Below are positions 11,410 through 23,239 of a DNA stretch of 64,000 nucleotides, one piece after another (position 1 is the first letter of the stretch; the number at the start of each line of letters is the position of its first letter). Position numbers and translations under genes: made by a program. This DNA is from Megascapheus bottae (taxonomy: Eukaryota; Chordata; Mammalia; Rodentia; Geomyidae). The stretch covers positions 8,333,501 through 8,397,500 of the forward strand of contig JANJXV010000037.1 of assembly GCA_024803745.1 (NCBI GenBank), in the 5' to 3' direction. The notes beneath the pieces were generated by a model. The model did no database searches, had not been told where the DNA came from, and saw only the letters and a program-made list of their open reading frames with translations.

Positions 11410-12630
11410 GCGCTCAGGGGGCTGGGAACACCATCTTGCACCGGCTGCTGGTGGCAGTGGCTGTCGTTTCTGCAAGAGATTTGATAACACGTGTCAAGCA
11501 ACATAAAGGCACTCAGATCTTTCCATCTGGTAGCTGCTATTTTCCCTAAAGAAATGATCCATCAGATTATCAAAAGAAACATTTATGAAGAATCTTACGG
11601 TTGGCTTTTTAAAAAGATAACAAGCATTAGATGTAAAAGAGTAGATGTAGGAGCAAATCATGCTTTATGCACTCAATGGAATAGCATCCAATCTTCAAAC
11701 TTGTGCATGGAAAGACGTCATAAAAATATTTATAATGCATATAAAGTCAAACCAGAAAACATGAAATACATATGTACCGGGATTACTACCATGTAGGAAT
11801 ACCAATGCCTATGGGCAAAGATCGGAAGAGATATTTTAAAATAAAAACACTGATTAAATTAAGGTGTTGAGGTTATAGGCACGTGTTTTTCGTATGAAGG
11901 TTTTCTTTACTGGACAATAGATTTAATACATTGTTAACACAATATCATTTTGATCGTTACATATAAAATGGAAAAATTTAAATTTCCAAAGTAGCAAATA
12001 CCTTATGCATATTAACTCTGTCAGGCTCCCACCTCTAAAGTCCTGTTTCTTTTCACATCTGGTAAGAGACTAGCATGCTGGCATGGTGGCGGCAGCATGG
12101 TAAATGGAGCAACAGATAGCCAAGAGCCTGGATCTAAGGGCTGGGTAAGCTTGGGTGAAGTTATGTCACTTCTCTGAGCATCACTTACCTCCTGTGAAAT
12201 ATAGGATGATCACATCTGGCTTCTAGACATTGCCATGATATTGGCAAACATATAATAAAGTCACTGATACATGATTAGGCCAGACAGTGTGTTAGGATTG
12301 ATTCCTACACATCTGTTTGGGCTAATGTTGTTCTTTAGTCCATGAGTTCTTTAGGGTTGCACCATGCATACACATGATGCTATGTAGCTAGTAACTGGCA
12401 GATTGACAGCCCTTCAGTCACTAGTTAAGCAGATGGAAAATAGAAATAAAGACTAGGAATATTTTGCCATTGGAGAAGAGACAGGCAGGCCCACTGGCTC
12501 TGGCATGGCATAGCCAGGAAGATCCCACTTTCCCAATGAGACAGGAAAACGCAGAATCAGGGAGAAACTCCCCACCTCACCCACAGTGCCAGCCTGGCAC
12601 GGAGACTTCCAGGGGCTCTCAGCCCTGCTT
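11410..12630. other. Unique AT-rich intergenic sequence
   Basis: No element recognised. The 101-codon plus-strand frame at 11491-11796 has no domain or codon signature and looks like chance. Confidence 0.4.
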
Positions 12631-12633
12631 CTT

Positions 12634-12653
12634 GCATGCATGCATGCATGCTC
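12634..12653. repeat. (GCAT)n short repeat
   Basis: About four tandem GCAT units, an alternating purine-pyrimidine stretch. Confidence 0.8.
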
Positions 12654-12756
12654 ACACAGCCCTTTGGCCTATCTCCAAACAATTGGGGGAAAGCACCAGG
12701 AAAGAGCAGAGAAAATGAGGGAAAAGTTCAGCCGCTGAAAGACCACATTTCCTGCA

Positions 12757-12984
12757 GGGCACTGGTGGCTGATGCATGTAATCCTAGTTACTGAGGAGGC
12801 TGAGAGCTGAGGATCTCCTTTTGAAGACAGCCCAGGCAAGAAAGTCTTATGGAGATTCTTACCTCCAGCTAACTAGCAAAAAACCAGAAGTGGAGCTGTG
12901 GCTCAAGTGGTAAAGTCTAGCCTTGAGCAAGGAAGCTAAGTAAGAGCAGAAAGCTCTGAGTCCATGCCTTACTACAAGCACAAA
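12757..12984 (+). mobile_element. SINE-B
   Basis: Head 'actggtggctgatgcatgta', 'ctgaggaggctgagagctga', then 'aaccagaagtggagctgtgg' (the head-tail junction) and tail 'ggtaaagtctagccttgagc'. Confidence 0.8.
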
Positions 12985-13284
12985 GATGGAGGGACAGGCA
13001 TGACTAAATGTTAATAACTGTTCGATTAAGGTAGTGATTGTAGAATGTACTCAGAATACTCCAATTCACAGAAGCAGAAAATAGGATAAAGGTTACTAGG
13101 GACTGGATGAGGGAAATAGAAAGGTGCTGGAAAGGTAGTAGAAGTTCAGAGTGATGGAAAAGTTCTGGAGATGGCTGGTATGGTGGTTGCACTGCAGTGT
13201 GAATGTACTTAGTGCCATGGAGTTATACAAACAAAAATGGTAGACTTTATGTTACAAAATTTATGTAAAAGTGAAGCAGGTATA

Positions 13285-13570
13285 CTATCAATAGCTCACA
13301 CCTGTAATTCCAGCTCCTAGGGAGGCAGAGATTAGGAGTGTTAAGGCTTGAGGCCAGCTCAGGCCAAAAGCTAGCAAGACCCCATCTCAATAAATAAGCT
13401 GAATATAGGGGGGTATACATCTGGGACCCTAGAGATGGAGATAGGAGGATCATGATCTGAGGCTGTCTCTGAGTAAAAAGCAAAACCCTATCTGGAAAAA
13501 AAAATCAAAAGCAAAAATAGGCAAGAGGCAGCATCTTTACCTAGCTCAAAGCCCAGTACTGCCAATAGAA
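13285..13570 (+). mobile_element. B1-like tandem monomers with ID-like tail (old)
   Basis: Two B1-like monomers in a row ('cacctgtaattccagctcct' and 'tacatctgggaccctagaga'), each ending in 'accc(c/t)atct'. A tail with 'gcccagtactgccaa' follows. Confidence 0.55.
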
Positions 13571-14587
13571 AATGTACCAATGAAAGCACTGGGCCCTCAT
13601 CTCACTGCTGCTCTTCTATTTGAAAATTTTTACAATAAGTGATTTATTAAAAACCTAACAGTCTCTCTGTTCATATACTGTCAATTGACCTTTACTCCTA
13701 GTTTTGCCTGAGCTATTCCAACAACCAAAGGGGAGGTCAAGGCATTAAAAAAAAAAAAAAAGTCCTTTCTGTCTTCAGAGTGAACCTCAAGCACAAGTCC
13801 CTTTTCATGTCCTCAGCATATAGCTGAAGGTAGAATGGAGGGGATAGTTCTAGAAACAACCCAGCTTTATAGGACAGGAGGGAGACAGTCTGGATCTCTC
13901 TGGCACTAGTGTCACTCCTTGTTCTGATTCTTTCAAAACCCAGGAACAAGTCCAAAAGCTCTTTAGATCCTCTGAGGGCAGTGTTGTCACATCCTAACCA
14001 CTAGAGAAACAGACCTTAGATAAGTCAAGTAACTGTCCCTCAGTGGCTCAGCAGATGCACCACAGTTCTCTCAAAAGGCACTGGGAAAGCTCAGGGACAG
14101 CAACAAGGCCGTAGGTTCAAGCATTAGGACCAGCATGTCTGCATGCATGCACGTGTGTGCGCATGAAAGCAGAACCTGAGTTAGCCACATCTCATGCTTT
14201 TCTGCTTCCAGCCTTAAAAGACTTTGGAGTTGTAATCTCCAAACCACTCCAAACCTGGCCCCAAATCTTTCTTTGGGACCAAGGGCCCTTGACTCCCACC
14301 CCAATTGTTACTTATGCCTGACACTAAGGTCTTGGTGTCACTCAAAGGCCATCTCTGGGTCCCGGCCCTGCCTGATAGCTCTGTCCTTGGGCAGATAGAC
14401 ACTTGCGTATCCCTGACCCTGGAGGTCACCTGCTTTCTGGGACCCACCACCCTTATCCAGTCCTAATAGCTGAGAAAGGGTCAGAAACAGGGAGGTGGTG
14501 CTGAGCCTTAGTTTCTGGAGGCTGCTTGTGCTATATAAATGAATTTGTTATGGTTTTGTTATGGGGTATAAGCCATGGTCTTGAGAT

Positions 14588-14746
14588 AGATGAGGAAAAC
14601 ATAGTTTTCTCTCTCTCTCTCTCATTCTTTTTTCTTTTTCCCTTCCTTCCATTTCTTTTTTCTTTTCTTTCATTACTTGAGTTTGAACTCAATGCTTCAC
14701 ATTACCTGGATAGATGCTCTACCATTTGAGCTCCAGCCTCAGCCCT
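14588..14746 (-). mobile_element. CT-rich tract and antisense ID-type SINE
   Basis: A (CT)n/T-rich tract (about 14588-14670) leads into 'gagtttgaactcaatgcttc' and 'gctctaccatttgagctcca', the complement of an ID-type tRNA-derived SINE. Confidence 0.55.
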
Positions 14747-14760
14747 TTTATATTGGGTTA

Positions 14761-15003
14761 ATTTTTTTTTTTTTGATTGGTCATGGGGCTTGAACATGAG
14801 GACCTGGGCACGGTCCCTGAGATCTTTTGCTCAAGGCTAGCGCTCTACCACTTTGAGCCATAGCTCCACTTATAGTTTTCTGGTGGTTCACTGGAGATAA
14901 GAGTGTTATAGACTTTCCTGCCTGGTATGGCTTTGAACCGTGATCCTCAGATCTTAGCCTTCTGAGTAGTTAGGATTACAGATGTGAATCATCAATGCCC
15001 AGC
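14761..15003 (-). mobile_element. SINE-B, full length
   Basis: T-run then 'ggggcttgaacatgag', 'gctcaaggctagcgctctac', 'ggttcactggagataagagt' and 'gtagttaggattacag'. The order is the exact complement of the SINE-B layout. Confidence 0.8.
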
Positions 15004-15009
15004 TATTTT

Positions 15010-15060
15010 TTCAGATAGGGAAGGGAAGGGAAGGGAAGGAAGAAAGGTGAAAGGAGAGGA
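15010..15060. repeat. (GGGAA)n-like purine repeat
   Basis: Tandem 'gggaa' units followed by A/G-rich sequence at the 5' side of the adjoining SINE-B. Confidence 0.85.
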
Positions 15061-15264
15061 GGGGATCCTATTTATAAGGAAATAATATTTCACATTGCCA
15101 TAATTATCACCATCACTGCTCTGGGACCAGATCTCCTCTTTCTTATGGGCATGAGACAACTCATTGATCATAAAAACAAAACAAAAACAAACATATGGTT
15201 TCCAAGTTCCCATGTGATTACAAGGGGTCTATCTAATTTAGACTATTTTTCAATGTATACTCTT

Positions 15265-15462
15265 TATTATACCCCTGTACAGGGGCCTAAACTCAAGTGC
15301 TCTACTGTTTGAGCCACATCTCTAGCCTGGCTTTTTGTTGGTTATTTAGGAGATTGAGTCTCATGAACTTTTCTTTCCAGGCTGGCTTTGAACCTCAGTC
15401 CCCTGGATTTTAGTCTTCTAAATAGGTTGGGTTGCAGGAGATGAGCCACCAGCAATTGGCTT
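15265..15462 (-). mobile_element. SINE-B, diverged
   Basis: Antisense tail 'ggggcctaaactcaagtgct', linker 'tttaggagattgagtctcat' and head 'ggctggctttgaacctcag'. Confidence 0.7.
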
Positions 15463-15529
15463 TTTTCTATATTTTCTTTATTGACACTATTTGGAATCAC
15501 AGAATGTCTGTATTGCAAAAATACATTCT

Positions 15530-15750
15530 TGCCCTCAAAGCTTGCTTGCTTGCACTCCCCTTGAGCCTGTCTTCTCAAGGCTAGTGCTCTACCACTTTAA
15601 GCCACAGCTTCCACTTCTGGTTTTCTGGTGGTTAACTGGAGATAAGAGTCTCACAGACTGCACTGTCAGGGCTGACTTAGAGCCATAATCTTTAGATCTC
15701 AGCCTCCTGAGCAGCGAGGATTACATGTTTGAGCCACCAGCACCCAGCTG
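15530..15750 (-). mobile_element. SINE-B
   Basis: Antisense tail 'tctcaaggctagtgctctac', linker 'ggttaactggagataagagt' and head 'atctcagcctcctgagcag' up to 'accagcacccagct'. Confidence 0.8.
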
Positions 15751-16447
15751 GTGGACCACAGACACCCAGGAAGGGATGAAGACTTCCTGTTCTCAGCCCA
15801 TTGCTTAACTGCCCACAGCCAACTGCCACCCCCAAGCCAAATGATCCCTGACTGACCACATTAGCATGGCAGCTGCCCTCTCCTCTGCACCAGCAAGGAC
15901 CTACTTAACCTTTATCTACCCTGACTTGGTTGAGATCCTCAGACCAGATGTGAACCACCTATTGAGGAGTCAACTCAGACTCCCTGCTGGAAGCCAGTGC
16001 CCCTATCACCAGGGTGTCCTATGACATAGCTTAATTGCAGGGGGTGGGGGTGTGAAGTGGAGATAAACATTCAGTAATGGTAAATGATGGTACAGTTGGG
16101 CAACTGAGTTGGTACAACTCAACCACTTCAAATGATTTGACACAGATTACAACAGACAGACTCAATGAAACAAGAGACTAATAGTAGTTGGTACCATTGC
16201 TCTGAACTGAATTGTGGCCATCTAACATCTATGTCAAAGCTCTAACCCACAAAATGATCACATTTGGAGGAAGGACCTGTGAAGGCGTGGCAAAGTTTAA
16301 TGGGGTCATATGGGTAGGATCTTAATCCCACAGGGCTGGTGGTCTCATGAGCAGAATTAGCCAGTTTATCGTGACTTATGGCTTATGCTACAGCGGGGGG
16401 GTAGAGATTGGGAGCCAAAGTTAGAGAGACCTGTCACAACAAATAAG

Positions 16448-16640
16448 CTAGTTGTGATTGTACATGCCTGTAATCCCAGCTATGAAGGAAACATGAGTTT
16501 GAAACTAGTCCTGGGTAAAAACAGAGACTTCCCCGACTCCCGTCTAAAAAATAACCAGAGCCAAAAAGGACTAGGTACATGACTTACATGCTAGATCATG
16601 TGCCTAGCAAGTGTGAGGCCCTGAGTTCAGACTCGACTTA
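16448..16640 (+). mobile_element. B1/ID-like composite SINE
   Basis: 'gtacatgcctgtaatcccag' head, 'agactcgactt' end and an ID-like middle ('catgtgcctagcaagtgtga'). Confidence 0.55.
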
Positions 16641-16659
16641 AATAAGAGATGGGGGGAGG

Positions 16660-16890
16660 GGGAACCAGGTGATGATGGCCCACAACTGTAATCCTACCTA
16701 CTCAGAAGCCTGAGAGCTGAGGATCAAAGCCAGCCCACAGAAAAAAAGTCTTAGAATCTTTCTAAATCTCCAATTAACTAGTAAAAAAGCTGGACTGGAA
16801 GCATGGTATACACAGTAGAGTGATAGTTATGAGTGAAAAGAGCCAGGTAAGAGTAACAAGTCCTGAAAGTTCAAGCTCTAGTACTGGAGG
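16660..16890 (+). mobile_element. SINE-B, diverged
   Basis: Head 'cacaactgtaatcctaccta', linker 'aaatctccaattaactagta', tail 'gaaagttcaagctctagtac'. Its 3' end runs into a GA repeat. Confidence 0.65.
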
Positions 16891-16966
16891 AAGAGGGAGA
16901 GGGAGAAGGAGGGGGAGGAGGAGGGGGAGGGGGAGAGAGGGAGAGGGAGAGGGAGAGGGAGAGGGA

Positions 16967-17031
<65 letters not shown>
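16890..17031. repeat. (GGGAGA)n to (GA)n purine repeat
   Basis: Hexamer-like GGGAGA units pass into a pure (GA)n run (about 16975-17031), grown from the 3' end of a SINE-B. Confidence 0.95.
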
Positions 17032-17034
<3 letters not shown>

Positions 17035-17079
17035 ACACCCCTATCTTTGCAGATGAAGACAGAAGATGTAACAGAAAGG

Positions 17080-18370
17080 ACAGACCAGCATTTACTCCAG
17101 GGGAACTAAATCAGCCAGCACCCTGATTCTGAACCTCACAATCTCCAAAACTGTAGGAAAAAAACCACCAATCCTTGTCCTCAGTAATGGTAGCTCAAAC
17201 TGAGTAATACAAGTGTTGTGGAGTTCATTGCGGAGTTTGAGAGTTTTGCAAAAGACTCCCCCATGCACCGTATGCGTGTGTACATATAATCTGACACCTC
17301 CCCCCTCCCTGGCACTTGCAACGGTGGTCTGCACATGGTGGAATCAGGTAGGTGATGGTGTCGCCCCTTAATCTTGTCCTCTGGGCTGGGTCCCATGCCA
17401 CCGGAGAAGGATGGGGCAGCCCACCAGCCAGTCCTCCATGGGGGTGGCAGGGAGTGGTTTCTCCCCCGCACAGCCACCCATCCAGCGCCAGGACAGGACT
17501 GGCAGGAGTCACTTTTCCAACTCGTCCCGACATGTGTTTCCCTAACGCGGTTTGTGGCCGCTTTCTTGTCTTATCGCTCCTCCCGTGACCTTTGTGGGTT
17601 ACAGACTTACTGACTGGAGCCAGGTGGATTTGTTTGATTTTTGTTGATGGTTATTAGGAAGAGGAAGTGCCAGAAGGGATTACCTCAAGTTTAAACCTAT
17701 TTCCAGCAGAGTCCCGAGGCCTTTAATTACACATCTTGGGTCTGTTTGGTACAGAAGTGGTCAAAGATGTGCTTTTTATCTCCCCTGGGATCTCCTGTGG
17801 CTGGCAGCATTCCGCATGTGCCTGGCGTTCCTGTGAACTTGAGCTGCGGGCGTCTGGGGCTGGGGGTTGGGGGGTGGAAGAGCTCATGATGTGGAAAGCT
17901 GGGGAGAGGCTTGTTCCAAAGGCACCGCATCAGGGAGTCCTCGGCCAGATCATCTCCTTGGAGTGGAGACGGTAAAGGATGACCGGGAACCGCATCTCAC
18001 AAAGAGATGGCGCGAGGAGAGTTGGAATCCTTAAGATCCAGCTGTCCTAAAGTGAACCCCCCTCTTGTGCCCTCCCTCTTTCTTCTCAGAATTATATCTT
18101 GGTACCGACAGACCAACAGCCCATGCCCCTCAAGGTGTCACAAGGGGTCAGGGACTGCCTCGGGGATGCCCAGCTTCCCCCCTCAGCTGTGGAGCAGACA
18201 ATGCCATCTGAGGCTGCAGGTGGATCCCATCAGAGAGCCAACTACCGGTTGATGCTTAGAAAACCCTGTCCCCCTCGGATTGCTCCCTGCAAGCAAAGAG
18301 CTTCTGTCCTTTTTCCAACTTGCCAAATTATGAAGTTACTGAAGACTCATGACTGGCAAATTTAACATGT
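17080..18370. other. Unique GC-richer intergenic patch
   Basis: This 1.3-kb block lacks recognisable repeats and has more CpG than its surroundings (for example around 17510-17590 and 17960-18010). It has several overlapping open frames on both strands. No frame has a recognisable domain and no exon chain is evident. A regulatory element or non-coding exon is possible but not shown. Confidence 0.35.
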
Positions 18371-18670
18371 AAAACGCTGCTTCCATAGTCACTGAGAGTC
18401 TTCGTGAAGTTTGGAATAACACTCAAGCCAAGAAATTCAGAATTATTCTTCAGCTGTTTTAGCTAAAGACATAGCAATGTAGGGAAAATTCTAAGTACAA
18501 TTTCAGACAATAGGACTTTAACTTTTCCTTTAATTTGGGGCCTAGAGGGGATGGGATTTAGGGAGGACCACCTGGTAAGAACGGAATTGGGAAAAATGAA
18601 GTTTTGTGAGAGCTTCCTTCCATGCCAGATCAGGTCTGCTTACTATCCACTGGCTGCATTTTACACATTT

Positions 18671-18699
18671 ACACACACACACACATACACACACACACA

Positions 18700-18743
<44 letters not shown>
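18671..18743. repeat. (CA)n microsatellite with CATA interruptions
   Basis: About 36 CA units with two 'cata' interruptions. Confidence 0.95.
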
Positions 18744-18744
<1 letters not shown>

Positions 18745-18746
<2 letters not shown>

Positions 18747-19690
18747 CTCCCATAGGCCAGAACACATGACTACTATGTACAAATTTTCCCCCGAGCTAGA
18801 ATCCTCTAACCCCTGAAAGCAGACTGAATGATGCACTTGATCTTGGCATCTCTGCCCTCATTAGCTAAATTTTAGCAGGACCTAAAAGCCACAGGCCTTA
18901 TCTGCACAGAAGAATGCCCACCTTGAGCTCCTAGCCTCATTGGAGGCTCTCAGAAGCATAGATGGGCCCTGAGCATGTTCCTGTTCCAGGAAGAGGGTGA
19001 TATCTGGGCTGGGTGGTATGGTGATTCTAGTTCACCCACCATTCTGCTGCACCATAGAGATGCAGCCTTTACATCTTACTTTGGGGTTTCTCAACGTACA
19101 GTACCAACACACTGATGGCAGGTTAACTGATATCACGTGGTTTGTGACATTTTCCATTATAGTTTTGTACTGAAGTATAAATTCAAGAAAAATGGAATTA
19201 ATACATCAAAGACTAGTTCATAGATAGAATGAGCCTAAGTAATAAATCTAAATAATATAGATAACAACTAAATGGTATGTGTAATGTACAAATAGGGCAA
19301 AGTCTAAGAAAAAGAGGATCTTTGCTGGCTGGATACTCTAATCCATGTGCATGGCATCCAACAGATGGAACATGGTACCAAGAGCTGGGGAACTAGAAAG
19401 CCCAAGGGCAGATCCTGCCTCTATCATTTACTTAGCTCTGCAAACTTGAGCAAACCAACTCAAGACTCAGTGCCTTCATGAAATAAAAATTCCTATCTCA
19501 AAAGATTGTTCTGAGAGTGAAGTAACACTTAGAAAAGGTTTTATACAGCTGCTGAATGCATTAGAAGGAATGGCTTTAAAAGCAAGGACTCATTTCTAAA
19601 ATAGGATACCCATCTATCTCTCAATTATAATGATGATTTTTCAAGAAAACTCAAAAAGTACCCAAAACCAGTTCCCAAGTAATGTCCATG
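18745..19690. other. Unique AT-rich intergenic sequence
   Basis: No element recognised. Confidence 0.4.
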
Positions 19691-19692
19691 GA

Positions 19693-19800
19693 TGGCCTGG
19701 GATATAGCTTAGGAGGAGTGTGCTTGCTCAGTATGCCCAAGTCCTGAGTTTTAATCCCAGCACCAAAAAAGAGCAAAACAAAACAAAACAAAACAAAAAC
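19693..19800 (+). mobile_element. ID-type SINE monomer
   Basis: 'gggatatagcttaggaggag' and 'gtcctgagttttaatcccag' are tRNA-type A- and B-box regions. An (AAAAC)n tail follows. Confidence 0.6.
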
Positions 19801-19829
19801 CTGTGATACATATTTGCAATTTTTTCTTC

Positions 19830-20024
19830 TTTTTTCCAATATTGAGGCTTGAACTTGGTCTCAAACTCTTGCTTAACTTTTTCACTCAAGGCTGGTGGTC
19901 TACCACTTTTGGCTTTTGGGTGGTTAATTGGATTTTCCTTCCGTGGGCTAGCTCCAAACTGTGATCCTCATATCTCAGCCTCTTGAGTAGCTAGGATTAT
20001 AGGCGTGAGCCACTGGAGTTTCCA
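19830..20024 (-). mobile_element. SINE-B, diverged
   Basis: Antisense tail 'actcaaggctggtggtctac', linker 'ggtggttaattggattttcc' and head 'gagtagctaggattataggc'. Confidence 0.7.
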
Positions 20025-20311
20025 GGCCTCCCAACTGATAAGCTCCTTTAACCACATCCAGAAACAGACTGCACACTACAGATCCAGTAAACTAAGGTAG
20101 CGAATGAGAAGCATCTCCATCTGCTTCACCTCACAAAGGCTTGACTTCATCTTGCGTTCTTAAGCCAAACTTGGCTTGTCTTTGGCCATCACAGCTTTTG
20201 TCTTCATGTCTACCCATTCCTTCAACACTCAGAAACCAGTCTTCTCTCCCTGCCCTGTACTGCATGGTGCTGCCTGGCTGTGCAATCTTTAACGGGGTGC
20301 TGATGGAGCTG

Positions 20312-20412
20312 CTAGACTCCAGAGGCTGCTAGGTTTGTGTGGAAGTCCCGGGTGATAAGCTGCTGATACAGGTGCCTGCGCTTCCGCCATTTCTGTTTAA
20401 TCACTGATAGAC
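20312..20412 (-). other. Candidate coding exon-like segment, unassigned
   Basis: On the minus strand a pyrimidine-rich stretch ending in 'tttgcttcag' looks like a splice acceptor. The AG is at 20415-20414, and an open frame starts at 20413. It encodes about 33 residues, including a basic cluster (K-W-R-K-R-R) and H-L-Y-Q-Q-L, and ends at a TAG (20314-20312). CpG content is above the local background. I do not recognise the peptide, no upstream exon was found, and it may be chance. Confidence 0.15.
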
Positions 20413-20599
20413 CCTGAAGCAAACAAGAAACCTTTTGTGCTCTCCCGGTCCACAAGCCACCAGCTGATCTGACCCACTCAGAGTGGTAGATGTGGAGGAA
20501 GAAAAGACATTTCCTGCCCTTTGTCAGATAAATAAATGTGTGCAAGCTAATCTTCAATCCTGGGGCTCTGGATCTTTGTCTCTACTCTTACCATTTCAC

Positions 20600-21390
20600 A
20601 GATATCTCTTATCAAGATTTAGGAACGTTTTCTAGAAAATTCCCTCCAGATTAAATAGGACATGTGGGCCACATGACTAGCTCATCACGTGAAAGAGATG
20701 CATGACTCAGCTCATGGGGAAACATAAGGGGGAGCCGGTGAGTTTACTTGCATGCACCCAGAAAGGAGGTAAGATCAAGCTCAGAGAAACTCCCAGGGCA
20801 CCAGACTACCTTCGAGCTGGAGGACAGGGTTATTATTTTTGTATTTTCTTAAAAGATTAAATAAACAATTTGAGTTTTGACTTTGCAGGTCAAGCAACTA
20901 GGCCATCCCTAATAGTTTGTTCCAAGTGCAGAAGCCTAAACGGCAGTCTCACCTCCCAAACCAGGCCTGCATGGAACAAGATACCCAGGGCCATTCACAC
21001 TTCCTTCTTGTGTGGGAGCACTGAACTGGAGCCTTCCCAAAGCTGATGAGAAGATATATGAGAGTGAGGGTTGTGATCTGTTTCCTCTCAGGTTTGCAAT
21101 AGATCTTAAATATTGAGATTTTTTTTGAAAAGGTCCATTTTAGAAGATGAGACTAGTAATGGAGCATGAGACTCCCATATGTGAGGAAATTACTTCCTGT
21201 GAATAACTCAGAGCACAGGCATCAATTCGGCAACTTCCAACTGTCTTCTATGATGTCATAGAAGACTGCCCTCCTCTTCAAGGCCTAAACATGGCATTCT
21301 TCCCCTGAAGCACTGTTCCTGTATATTATAGAAGTGATGGCATTTTGAGACATGAAAAGAGCATTCTGGATTTAGTATTATTGATAAGAA
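20600..21390. other. Unique intergenic sequence
   Basis: No gene or named repeat recognised. Confidence 0.4.
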
Positions 21391-21397
21391 GTCGACT

Positions 21398-21512
21398 GGG
21401 TTTTGGTTGAGACAGGGCCTCACTATGTGGCCAGGCTAATCTTCAATTCCAGAGTCTCCTGCCTCAGCCTCCTGAGGGCTAGAATTCCAGGTATACCCTC
21501 CATACTCAGCCC
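21398..21512 (-). mobile_element. B1-like SINE monomer
   Basis: 'gagacagggcctcactatgt', 'gccaggctaatcttcaattc' and 'cctcagcctcctgagg' are the complement of a B1/7SL monomer. Confidence 0.7.
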
Positions 21513-22439
21513 AGAAGACAAGCTTTTAAAACTCCGAATTAGCATTTTATACTTACTACAATTACACATATTGAATAGTACATAATCTGATAAAATATTA
21601 GTGTAAAAAGAACAGTTTCTATATAAACTAGGAGAATGTTATAGACTATTTTATAAAGAGTCATTAAAACTGGCTGCTAAATTAGTAAAAGATGAAAATA
21701 AAATAGATAAAATTCTACAATAAAGTAAAAATCAGAATTAAAATGTTTCCATAATGAATATATTCCTTTTGTTGTATTTAAAGAAAGGGGAGGGCCATTC
21801 ATTAACAGGCAAGAATGCCTGGGCTCAGATTCTTCCTATCTGTTGTGTGACTTTACCACAGTTCCTAGATCCAGACAGCTCCCTCAGCATGAAGCGAGCC
21901 GTCAAACCTTTGTTATTGTGTAATGAGTGTTAGCTATTACTCTAAAATATAGTATTTAAATTCTGTTTGAAAGAGAGCAAGATGCCATTGGTTTACCAGA
22001 GAGATACCTGGCCCTAAGCCCGGTCTGTCCAATGCTAGCCTAAGAACTGCAGGAACTGCTTCATGGGAGTCTTATCTAGAAAGAAGACTCAGATTGTCAG
22101 CAGGGCCATGAGGATGTCTCAGCAGCCTCAGTCAGGAGGTGATCTCAGGTCCAGCATCTCTGCCTTCAACAGTGGAGCCCCTGGGGGAAAAGGAAGGCGT
22201 GTGAAAAAGACAGAAGAGGACGGGGGATGGAGCAAACATGGCAGAATGTTAGCAAGCATTAGGCTCTGAGTTCAGCACCACCACACGCAAGAAGTAAGAG
22301 AATGAAGAAGGAACACAAGCAGGGGTGCCCCCAGGAGAAATGATTGTTGCACTGTTGAGTCCCTGCTCCCACAATACAAACCAAACTCCTCTCAGCCAGT
22401 TAACTTCTCTTGAGTTTTTTTTGTTGCTGCTGCTGTTTT

Positions 22440-22510
22440 GTTTTGTTTCGCAGTATAAGGCCTCATACTGACTAGGTAGGTTCTCTACTGCTGAACCATG
22501 CCTCCAGCCC
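22440..22510 (-). mobile_element. ID-type SINE fragment
   Basis: 'ttctctactgctgaaccatg' and 'cctccagcc' mark the complement of a tRNA-derived ID-type head. Confidence 0.5.
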
Positions 22511-22711
22511 TGTTTATCACTGATTATTTTTTAGGTCCCTGCTCCTATCCAGGCAAATGCCTGGACCATAATCTGCCCATTTTATGCTTCCTGTTGTTGT
22601 GAACTGAGAAATGGTCTCTCAGCTAGCTGGACTGTAAACAGGATCTACCCATTCTCAATATTCGGAGCAGGCTCACAGGAGAGGTACACTGTTATCCAGG
22701 TGTGAACCTCG

Positions 22712-22974
22712 CTTTTTGGGGTGTTTTTTATTTGTTTGTTTGTTTGTTCCTGGTCTTAGGCTTGGACCCAGGGCCTGGGCACTGTCTCTGAGCTTTTGTG
22801 CTCAAGGTTAGCCCTCTACCACTTGAGATACAGCTCTATTTCTACTTTTTCTGTAGTTAATTGTAGATAAAAGCCTCACAGACTTTCATGCCTGGGCTGG
22901 CAGTGAACCTCGATTCTCAGATCCCAGTCTCCTAAATAGCTAGAATTATAGGCATGGGCCACCAGTGCCTAGCT
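22712..22974 (-). mobile_element. SINE-B
   Basis: (TTTG)n tail, 'gacccagggcctgggcactg', 'tagttaattgtagataaaag' and 'atagctagaattataggcat', in the antisense SINE-B order. Confidence 0.75.
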
Positions 22975-23009
22975 TCACCCTCTATATTTTTTTAAGTACA
23001 AAATGAGGA

Positions 23010-23230
23010 CAGGAGAGGCACCCATGGTTCATGCTTATATTCCTAACCAGTTGAGAAGCACGGGTTTGAACCGAGGCCAGCCAAAGAAAAAAAGAAAAAA
23101 AGAAAAGACCCCTTAGCAACCAATTGCTGTGCATGGTGGTACACACTTGTCATCTTGTTGTAAATGGGATCATACACACCAGCCTGGGAGAAAAGTGAGA
23201 CCCTATCTAAAAACCAACCAGAAAAGAGGT
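23010..23230 (+). mobile_element. B1-like SINE pair (old)
   Basis: 'gcacccatggttcatgctta', 'gaaccgaggccagcc', then a second head near 'gcatggtggtacacacttgt' and 'accagcctgggag'. Decayed. Confidence 0.5.
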
Positions 23231-23239
23231 GAGTGACAT

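Noticed and set aside
17181..17613. Overlapping 78-102-codon frames in the GC-rich patch as a novel gene
   Set aside because: Frames exist on both strands at once, as expected from GC composition. None has a recognised domain or flanking exons.
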